DNA of 64,000 nt from Panacagrimonas sp052387695 (lineage in GTDB: Bacteria > Pseudomonadota > Gammaproteobacteria > Nevskiales > Nevskiaceae): assembly GCA_052387695.1 (NCBI GenBank), contig JBQTIX010000047.1, positions 140,496-204,495 on the forward strand, in the 5' to 3' direction. Positions 57,839 to 64,000 of this stretch are shown in pieces; within the stretch, counting starts at the first letter, position 1, and each line of letters starts with the position of its first letter. The position numbers were made by a program, and so were the translations under genes. The notes beneath the pieces are model-generated. The model had not been told where the DNA came from and did not search any database. It worked only from the letters and a program-made list of their open reading frames with translations.

Positions 57839-59020
57839 TTAGCCCGCAATCTTGCGCAGCCGCACCACCGACTCCTGCAACACCTTGTCGCTGGTCGCGA
57901 AGCTCAGGCGCACATGCCCCGGCGTGCCGAAAGCAGAGCCCGGCACCAGCGCGACCAGCGCTTCCTTGAGCAGCTTGTCCGACAGTTCCAGATCATCCTT
58001 CACGCCCAATCTTGCGATGAGCCCTTCGACATTAGGAAAGACGTAGAAAGTACCGTCGCCCGCCGCGCAGGAAATGCCCGGCACGGTGTTGAGGTCGGCC
58101 ACCAGCCGGTCGTGCCGTCCCTTGAAGGCCTTGCACATCTCGGTGACGCAGGTCTGGTCGCCGTTGAGCGCCGTCTCCGCCGCCACCTGTGAGATCGACG
58201 TCGGGTTGGAGGTGGACTGGCTCTGGATGTCGGCCATCGCGGTGAGGATCCTGGCCGGACCGGCTGCAAAGCCCAGGCGCCAACCGGTCATCGAATACGT
58301 CTTCGACACCGCATGAATCACCACCGTGCGCTCGTACAGATCCGGGCAGACGTTGACGATGTTCTGAAAAGGCTCCGCCGCCCACAGGATCTTCTCGTAC
58401 ATGTCGTCGGTCGCGATCAGCATCTGCGGGTGCTTGCGCAACACCGCGCCCAGCGCCGCCAGTTCGGCGCGCGTGTAGGCCATGCCCGACGGGTTCGAGG
58501 GCGAGTTGATCCAGACCATCCGCGTGCGCGGCGTGATCGCACGCTCCAGTTGCTCCGCGGTGATCTTGAAGCGCGCAGCCTGCGTGGTCGGAATGATCAC
58601 CGGCGTTGCGTCCGCCAGCAGCACCATGTCCGGATAGCTCACCCAGTACGGCGCCGGGATCAGCACCTCGTCGCCGGCGTTGAGCACCGCCATGCACAGG
58701 TTGTAGCAGCTCTGCTTGCCGCCGCACGACGCCAGAATCTGGTTGGGCTTGTACTCCAGCGCGTTGTCGCGCCGGAGCTTGTCGATGATCGCCTTCTTCA
58801 GGCCCGGCGTGCCGCCCACCGGCGTGTACTTGGTAAAGCCGCGCCTGATCGCCTCGATCGCGGCAGCCTTGATGTGGTCCGGCGTGTCGAAATCCGGCTC
58901 GCCCGCGCCGAGCGACAGCACGTCGAGACCCTGCGCCTTGAGTTCACCGGCCTTGGCGGTGACGGCGAGGGTGGGAGAGGGCTTGATGCGGCCCATGCGC
59001 TGGGCGAGTTGCAGGTCCAC
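57839..59020 (-). CDS. aspC: PLP-dependent aspartate aminotransferase
   Basis: A 393-residue class I aminotransferase transferring the amino group between aspartate and 2-oxoglutarate. The pyridoxal-binding lysine is in HAVSKTYSMTGWRLGFA, with VWINSPSNPSGMAY and LSLGAGEPDFDTPDHI. The PAARP/FDTP start pattern is that of the Ib subgroup (bacterial AspAT/prephenate aminotransferases). Divergent or nearby uvrB in Pseudomonas-like genomes supports the assignment; here several accessory genes separate the two. Confidence 0.9.
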   Translation of the reverse strand: MDLQLAQRMGRIKPSPTLAVTAKAGELKAQGLDVLSLGAGEPDFDTPDHIKAAAIEAIRRGFTKYTPVGGTPGLKKAIIDKLRRDNALEYKPNQILASCGGKQSCYNLCMAVLNAGDEVLIPAPYWVSYPDMVLLADATPVIIPTTQAARFKITAEQLERAITPRTRMVWINSPSNPSGMAYTRAELAALGAVLRKHPQMLIATDDMYEKILWAAEPFQNIVNVCPDLYERTVVIHAVSKTYSMTGWRLGFAAGPARILTAMADIQSQSTSNPTSISQVAAETALNGDQTCVTEMCKAFKGRHDRLVADLNTVPGISCAAGDGTFYVFPNVEGLIARLGVKDDLELSDKLLKEALVALVPGSAFGTPGHVRLSFATSDKVLQESVVRLRKIAG

Positions 59021-59124
59021 GGATCATCCCTGGGTCTGGGAAAACGGGGCGGGATGATACTGGAAGCGTGGCGTGTGGCCCACTCGCTCGGGCTGATAGC
59101 TGCGATTTGGATCAAGCTCCAAGG

Positions 59125-60318
59125 TCACTCACATTTTTTCCGCCGGAGCGCTTCTTGAACGGCGGCTAGGGCGTTGACCCGACCGTAACCGAACCAGGGG
59201 CTCCAGATTCCGTCAGGGCTGCCGATTTCACGAAAATCCCCGCGATCGTAAGGCGCTGCAGGACTGGTATCCCAGCGGCTGCGATTGGGATCGTGATCAC
59301 TGACATCACTGACGGGATCCTTGTCGAAAATAAAGTCTTTGTCCTTGCAGGCGGTACGTCGCAGTATCTCGGCGACTTCAAACGCGCTCAGGCAGGGATT
59401 GGCCTCGATCACCAGAGCCGCGACGCCGGCCACTATCGGTGCCGAGGCGGACGTGCCGTCAAAGCCTCGTGTCACCTCAATCCGGTGACCGTCCGGTTCT
59501 TTTTGCCATGCCGAGGTGGTGATACCGGTCCCTTTCAGGTTCCAGCGGCCATAGGTGTCGCGGTTTCCAGAAGGTGCGCACAAGTCGATATCGGGACCCC
59601 AATTGGAGTAGTGCGCGCGCCGTCCCTCGTCGGTGATTGCGGCCACGCGGATCACTCCCTCCAACTCCGTCAAGCTGTTCGAGAACTCGCGGTCGCGACG
59701 CGTCGGCTTTTTGCCCTCTGCGGCCAGCGGCAGATCGATCGGCGAAAGAAAATCGATCGGAATGTTGTCGTTACCCGCGGCCCACACGAACAGGATGCCC
59801 TTGCCGCGTGGGCCACCGACGCGGCTCAGCTCGGCGATGCGCTGGACCACCGCGGCGCCCCACAACACTCGCGATTCCGGGAACTTGGACGGTAGTCGCG
59901 GGACCAGAGACAGCGAAATGACATCCACTCGTTTCGCCAGATAATTGAGAACCTCGGCCATTTTCGAGTCGGCGGTCGTTATGTCGTCGTTGCTGCCACG
60001 TACCAGCGTCGCATTCATCAGAACCAGCGCACAGCGCGGTGCCACGCCAAGGGTGCGCTTGCCGATCACGCCGATCACGCCGATCACGCCAGCGCAGGCA
60101 ACGCAGTGATCTTTGCCGAGCAGTACTTTTTCGTCAGCTTTCGCGTCGTCCCTGGACGTAACCGATTTCCCGTTCTGATAGGCCCAGTGGACGATCTTGG
60201 TGCCGTTCGGCAAGTTCGGGTGATCCAGGGTGAAGCTGGTATCCCAGATGAAAGATCGTTCGACGATCCGTGGCGACTGCCGGATTGAGGCGGACGGCAG
60301 CGAGGCTGGACGATAGAG
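59125..60318 (-). CDS. S8-family (subtilisin-like) serine peptidase, start unresolved
   Basis: A subtilase of about 360-400 residues. The catalytic serine is in FDGTSASAPIVAGVAALV, the oxyanion Asn region in LFVWAAGNDNIP, and the histidine box reads KDHCVACAGVIG (normally HGTxVAG). The Asp box (IWDTSFTLDHPNL, Asp codon at 60241-60243) lies upstream of the first ATG/GTG/TTG in frame (60213), and the frame is closed by a TGA at 60319-60321. So the true start is missing, frameshifted or non-standard. No signal peptide is seen. Either a pseudogene or a misassembled 5' end. Confidence 0.62.
   Translation of the reverse strand, partial: LYRPASLPSASIRQSPRIVERSFIWDTSFTLDHPNLPNGTKIVHWAYQNGKSVTSRDDAKADEKVLLGKDHCVACAGVIGVIGVIGKRTLGVAPRCALVLMNATLVRGSNDDITTADSKMAEVLNYLAKRVDVISLSLVPRLPSKFPESRVLWGAAVVQRIAELSRVGGPRGKGILFVWAAGNDNIPIDFLSPIDLPLAAEGKKPTRRDREFSNSLTELEGVIRVAAITDEGRRAHYSNWGPDIDLCAPSGNRDTYGRWNLKGTGITTSAWQKEPDGHRIEVTRGFDGTSASAPIVAGVAALVIEANPCLSAFEVAEILRRTACKDKDFIFDKDPVSDVSDHDPNRSRWDTSPAAPYDRGDFREIGSPDGIWSPWFGYGRVNALAAVQEALRRKKCE
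60061..60090. repeat. Three tandem 9-bp units inside the peptidase gene
   Basis: GCCGATCAC is repeated three times in a row, encoding an extra V-I-G run next to the catalytic histidine. Unit count may vary by slippage without changing the frame. Confidence 0.75.
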
Positions 60319-60342
60319 TCACGCTTTGGCAACGACCTGATC

Positions 60343-60963
60343 ATGGATCCGACGACCCCCCCGATGTTTTTTTCCGAACCTCGCATTCTTGCGCCGTTCG
60401 GCCTTGCCCTGAGTCTGGGGCTCATGGTGGCGGCCGGCTGGTTTCTGTTACGACCATGGCCGCCGCGGACCGCGCGAGCTTTCGGTTTCACGATCGTGCT
60501 CTTGTTGAGTGGGGTCGCCATCGCCTGGCTCCTGCAGGAGAGGACCGTTCTGATCGATACCGCTTCACGGGAAGTCGTGGAGGTCCACGGCTTGCTGGGC
60601 TGGAGTCGCGCCGAACGACTGGCGTTTGCGCAGATCTCCTCGGTGACGGTAGATACCGCCGGGCCGTTTGACAGCAAAACGGATCCGCCGCCCGCTTTCG
60701 TGCTCGGGTTGCAAACAGCAGATCGACGGATCGAGCTGGACCGCTTCGACGATGCGCTGCAAGCCGAAGAGCAGGCACGCGTGGTGGCGGGATCGGGTGC
60801 GTGGCCCGCGTTGCGTCGAGGGTACAGGCTGGAAACAGCGGCCCATGGCGGCGATACGGCGCGTTTCGAAACCGCGGCAGGGCAGCAAGGAATCAGCTTG
60901 AACCTGGGAGACGTGATCCGCGTCGTCGAGGAAGCGGGTGCGGAGAGCGCCGTCCTCCCTTGA
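60343..60963 (+). CDS. Hypothetical membrane protein
   Basis: A 206-residue protein with two N-terminal hydrophobic segments (about residues 16-36 and 46-63) and a soluble C-terminal domain of ~140 residues with no motif I know. It is divergent from the peptidase, and the 5' region of that peptidase reaches close to its start. Stops just before the repeat copy B. Confidence 0.65.
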   Translation: MDPTTPPMFFSEPRILAPFGLALSLGLMVAAGWFLLRPWPPRTARAFGFTIVLLLSGVAIAWLLQERTVLIDTASREVVEVHGLLGWSRAERLAFAQISSVTVDTAGPFDSKTDPPPAFVLGLQTADRRIELDRFDDALQAEEQARVVAGSGAWPALRRGYRLETAAHGGDTARFETAAGQQGISLNLGDVIRVVEEAGAESAVLP

Positions 60964-60970
60964 GGACACT

Positions 60971-61130
60971 CTGCACAGGTTCGATCCGGCTCGTAGGTCG
61001 GTTCAACTCGGAGGCGGAACCGACGCTGGGCACCCTCTACGAAGCCCGACGCCTGTCGGCTCCGGTCACGAAAAGCCGTGGCCTTGAGCCGACCTACGCC
61101 CGACCTGCTCATGAATTCGAACCTATGCGG
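60971..61130. repeat. 160-bp foldback (MITE/REP-like) repeat, copy B
   Basis: The left end CTGCACAGG is identical to copy A and the right end CCTATGCGG differs at two of nine positions. The internal GTAGGTCGG/CCGACCTAC pair and GGCGGAACCGACGC block are shared. It sits directly downstream of the TetR gene, as copy A sits downstream of aspC. Confidence 0.8.
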
Positions 61131-61137
61131 AGAGTCC

Positions 61138-61761
61138 CTAACCGCCGGCCGCGTCGATCAAACCTGTGGCCGCATTCCTCAGATTGGACGCAGGGCCGCT
61201 GGCGCCCAGGGTGATGCGCGACAGGCAGGCCCCGTCCATCAGCAGTTGCAGGCCGTCGGCGAGGGCTTCGGGGTTGTGCACCGCGAGACGCCGACACAGC
61301 TCGCGCAGGCGGCGGCGCTTTTCGCGGTTGTAGGCCAGGATGACTTCGCGGGCGGGATGCTCGTCTCCGGTCAGTTCGATCGCGGCGTTGGCGATGGGGC
61401 AGCCGCGGTCGTCCTTCGCTTTCTGTTTGCGGGTCTGAGCATCGAAGAGGGCAAGCAGGGCGGCGCGCGGATCGTCGGCGTGCGGCTGCACGGTCTGGTC
61501 CCACCAGGCCCAGAACTCCTGCTCGGATTGACGCAGGCATTGGGCGACCAGTTGATCCTTGCCGTCGAAGGCGCGATACAGGCTCATCTTGGTGGCGCCG
61601 GCCTCATGGGCGATAGAGTCCACGCCGACGCTGCGGATGCCCTGACGATAGAACAGTTGCCGCGCGGCATCGAGAATCCGGTCGCGCGCGCTGCGCCGTG
61701 ATTCGATGCCCGGTTCAGCGCCGGAAGAATCCTTTGCAGATAAATGGCTTGTAACGGACAT
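61138..61761 (-). CDS. TetR-family transcriptional repressor
   Basis: A 207-residue regulator starting MSVTSHLSAKD (ATG 61761, GGGAGA 7 bases upstream). The helix-turn-helix is in RILDAARQLFYRQGIRSVGVDSIAHEAGATKMSLYRAF. The C-terminal ligand domain includes KAKDDRGCPIANAAIELT with a cysteine, as in NemR-like sensors. Divergent to an Old Yellow Enzyme gene, with a large operator palindrome between them, so it probably represses that gene and senses electrophiles. A much longer frame to 63021 is a shadow. Confidence 0.88.
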   Translation of the reverse strand: MSVTSHLSAKDSSGAEPGIESRRSARDRILDAARQLFYRQGIRSVGVDSIAHEAGATKMSLYRAFDGKDQLVAQCLRQSEQEFWAWWDQTVQPHADDPRAALLALFDAQTRKQKAKDDRGCPIANAAIELTGDEHPAREVILAYNREKRRRLRELCRRLAVHNPEALADGLQLLMDGACLSRITLGASGPASNLRNAATGLIDAAGG

Positions 61762-61789
61762 GGTGGATCTCCCGCAGATGCCCTCTTGA

Positions 61790-61842
61790 AATGATACCGA
61801 TCGGTCGCACACCATGCAGGGATGTGACCGGTCGGTATCATT
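61790..61842. promoter_or_regulatory. TetR operator between regulator and reductase genes
   Basis: AATGATACCGATCGGTC (61790-61806) and its near-complement GACCGGTCGGTATCATT (61826-61842) match at 16 of 17 positions across a 19-bp spacer. Each half is itself palindromic around ACCGATCGGT or ACCGGTCGGT. Spacing suits two TetR dimers. Confidence 0.75.
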
Positions 61843-61890
61843 CATGCGGTCGCATCGCCGAACTTCCAGACCCTCCAGCGGAGAATCCGA

Positions 61891-62961
61891 ATGACCACGC
61901 TGCATACGCCCGTCCAGATGGGTGACCTGAACCTTCCCAACCGCATCCTGATGGCGCCGCTGACGCGGTGTCGTGCCGGAGCCACGCATGTCCCCAACGA
62001 GCTGATGGCGGAGTATTACGCACAGCGCGCGAGCGGCGGGCTGGTCTTTACCGAGTGCACGATGGTGGCCGGCGATGCCAGCGCCTTCATCGGCGAGGGC
62101 GGCATCTATTCCCCTGAACATGCGGCGGGCTGGCGCAAGGTGACGGACGCGGTTCACGCCAAAGGGGGGCGCATCGCGATGCAGATCTGGCATCCGGGTC
62201 GTGCCACGCACCAGGACATCAACGGCGGTGTGCCGCCGGTCTCTTCGTCGAACAAGCCGATCCGCAACGAAAGCACGCACACGCCGACCGGCAAGCATCC
62301 GTACCCGGCGCCGCGCCCGCTGCGCACGGAGGAGATTCCGGGCATCGTCGAGCTGTTCCGCCAGGGCGCGAAGAACGCGAAGGACGCGGGCTTCGACGGT
62401 GTGCAGTTGCACGGCGCGCACGGCTACCTGCTGGACCAGTTCCTGCGCGACGGCGTCAATGATCGCAGCGACGCCTACGGCGGATCGATCGCCCACCGTG
62501 CGCGGCTGCTGTTCGAGGCGATCGACGCGGTGATCGGCGTGTGGAGCGCCGGCAAAGTGGGTGTTCGCATCTCGCCGCTGGTACCGTTCAACGACATGTC
62601 GGATTCCAATCCGCGTGAGCTGGTCGCGTACGTGGCGGAACAGGCGCAGGCACGCAAGCTCGGTCACTTCGAGTTGCGACACGACCAGTGGGATCGCCCC
62701 GAGGAGCTGGAGCTGGCAAAGATCGCCCGCCGCAGTTTCCACGGCGCGCTGCTGCTCAACGGCGGTTTCGATCGCGAATCGGGCGAGGCAGCGGTGGCCG
62801 AAGGTCGCGCGGACGCGATCGTCTACGGCAAGGCATTTCTGGCCAACCCGGATTTGCCGACGCGCTTTGCGCAGAAAGCGCCGCTCAACCCGGTGGACTT
62901 CGGCACGCTCTACACCCCCGGGCCGAAGGGCTATTCGGATTATCCGGCGCTCGCGGCCTGA
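61891..62961 (+). CDS. nemA: Old Yellow Enzyme family FMN ene-reductase
   Basis: A 356-residue FMN-dependent reductase (NemA/XenB-like) that reduces activated C=C bonds or nitro compounds with NAD(P)H. MAPLTRCRAG, MQIWHPGRATH, FDGVQLHGAHGYLLDQFL with the catalytic His pair, and NDRSDAYGGSIAHRARLL are all present. The TetR gene and palindromic operator are on the other side, as in nemR-nemA, suggesting induction by electrophiles. Confidence 0.9.
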   Translation: MTTLHTPVQMGDLNLPNRILMAPLTRCRAGATHVPNELMAEYYAQRASGGLVFTECTMVAGDASAFIGEGGIYSPEHAAGWRKVTDAVHAKGGRIAMQIWHPGRATHQDINGGVPPVSSSNKPIRNESTHTPTGKHPYPAPRPLRTEEIPGIVELFRQGAKNAKDAGFDGVQLHGAHGYLLDQFLRDGVNDRSDAYGGSIAHRARLLFEAIDAVIGVWSAGKVGVRISPLVPFNDMSDSNPRELVAYVAEQAQARKLGHFELRHDQWDRPEELELAKIARRSFHGALLLNGGFDRESGEAAVAEGRADAIVYGKAFLANPDLPTRFAQKAPLNPVDFGTLYTPGPKGYSDYPALAA

Positions 62962-63077
62962 GCTACGGGTCCGAGCCGCAGCTCCCGGTGCAGGGCGGGG
63001 CTGCGGCCACTGACTCGTCATGAATCGCTGCGTCGGCAGGAGTAAGCTTCTGTGCTGTGAATTGCGGAGTTGACGTC

Positions 63078-63272
63078 ATGAATCGAAGCATCAAGGCCGA
63101 GCTGATCGAGATCGCGCAGAACCTGCCCGAGGACTGCACCTACGAGGATATGCAGTACCAGTTGTATGTGCGGACCAGGATTCAGCGCGGAATCGACGAG
63201 GTCGATGCGGGCAAGGTGATTCCACATGAAGAGGTGAAACGTCGTTTCGCCGCGCGATGGAACGCGCAGTAA
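63078..63272 (+). CDS. Antitoxin of a type II toxin-antitoxin pair
   Basis: A 64-residue protein starting MNRSIKAELIEIAQNLPEDC (ATG 63078, GGAG 8 bases upstream) with a C-terminal GKVIPHEEVKRRFA motif shared by many antitoxins of ParE/RelE systems. It overlaps the toxin gene by 16 bases, the normal order. It should bind and neutralise the toxin and repress the operon. Confidence 0.8.
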   Translation: MNRSIKAELIEIAQNLPEDCTYEDMQYQLYVRTRIQRGIDEVDAGKVIPHEEVKRRFAARWNAQ

Positions 63273-63565
63273 TCTGGACTGAGCAAGCGCCGGCGGATCC
63301 GGAAGAGATTGAACGATTCATAGAACAGGATTCGCCGTTCTACGCTAAGGCTGTCGTTTCAAGAATTCTCGATGTCGCCAAAGGCTTGATCGAGCACCTG
63401 CAAATGGGCCGGGTCGTGTCTGAGTTCGACCTGGCGTCGGTTTGGGAGCGAATCGTTTACAGCGATCGTCTGGTCTATCGCTTATCCGATCGCAACATCG
63501 AAATCATTGCGGTGATTCATGGACGACGTCAGATGGCCCCTGTCGCCCAACGCCTCGATCCATGA
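63257..63565 (+). CDS. RelE/ParE-family toxin
   Basis: A 102-residue protein with AVIWTEQAPADPEEIERFI at the start and the conserved C-terminal R-L-S-D-R-N-IEIIAVIHGRRQ block. The fold is of the RelE/ParE superfamily; whether it targets gyrase (ParE) or mRNA (RelE) cannot be told. It directly precedes uvrB. Confidence 0.82.
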   Translation: MERAVIWTEQAPADPEEIERFIEQDSPFYAKAVVSRILDVAKGLIEHLQMGRVVSEFDLASVWERIVYSDRLVYRLSDRNIEIIAVIHGRRQMAPVAQRLDP

Positions 63566-63572
63566 TCGTCCA

Positions 63573-64000
<428 letters not shown>

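Noticed and set aside
61138..63021. A 627-residue minus-strand frame extending the TetR gene
   Set aside because: Only the last 207 residues are a TetR protein with its own ribosome site at 61761; the upstream part is antisense to the Old Yellow Enzyme gene and includes the operator.

Overview
The window is one contiguous, GC-rich (about 65 percent by eye), gene-dense chromosomal segment. It is probably from a hydrocarbon- or aromatic-degrading, PHA-storing gammaproteobacterium, perhaps Nevskiales/Xanthomonadales-like. That placement is inferred from gene content (CYP153, FadL-like porin, Rieske oxygenase, PHA genes, ispB next to tRNA-Pro, aspC near uvrB); there is no rRNA or marker set here to prove it.

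Layout. 0-12.2 kb (+): aldehyde dehydrogenase, Rieske oxygenase alpha and beta, a lipoprotein, acetyl-CoA synthetase, 3-hydroxybutyrate dehydrogenase, a broken CoA-transferase copy, fused indolepyruvate:ferredoxin oxidoreductase and acetoacetyl-CoA reductase. 12.5 kb (+): an oxygenase-type ferredoxin/FAD reductase. 13.8-20.9 kb (-): two PHA depolymerase-like hydrolases, PHA synthase, a MaoC hydratase, an acyl-CoA dehydrogenase and a CaiB-type CoA-transferase. 21.1-28.6 kb (+): six tightly packed genes: thiolase, 3-hydroxyacyl-CoA dehydrogenase, MaoC/mesaconyl-type hydratase, CitE-like lyase, a methylsuccinyl-CoA-dehydrogenase-like enzyme and a mesaconyl-CoA isomerase-like CoA-transferase. 28.7-37.6 kb (-): a small membrane protein, an RND pump, a FadL-like porin and MarR regulator, then a CYP153-type P450 and its ferredoxin. 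37.8-43.5 kb: a rearranged mobile region next to tRNA-Pro (AraC remnant, frameshifted IS256 element, KfrA-like, OB-HD protein, integrase remnant, integrase, excisionase-like gene, repressor-like gene). 43.5-44.5 kb: ispB. 45.1-48.7 kb (+): ECF sigma/anti-sigma factors with three exported proteins. 48.8-56.8 kb (+): an unusual five-gene operon (acyltransferase, PqqD/dead-M50/HlyD exporter, propeller-like protein, sulfotransferase, double CaiB protein). 56.8-64 kb: fpr, aspC, an S8 peptidase, a TetR/Old Yellow Enzyme pair, a toxin-antitoxin pair and the start of uvrB.

How the genes fit together. The left half centres on acyl-CoA and PHA metabolism. The 21-28.6 kb operon can be read as a route in which beta-oxidation enzymes deliver methylsuccinyl-CoA. 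This is then oxidised to mesaconyl-C1-CoA, isomerised to the C4 thioester, hydrated to citramalyl-CoA and cleaved to pyruvate plus acetyl-CoA, and acetyl-CoA can feed the PHA genes. The enzymes resemble parts of the ethylmalonyl-CoA pathway and the 3-hydroxypropionate bi-cycle, but the combination differs from both. The 28.7-37.6 kb block looks like hydrocarbon uptake, hydroxylation and efflux. The 48.8-56.8 kb operon has no function I recognise and is the second candidate for an undescribed system.
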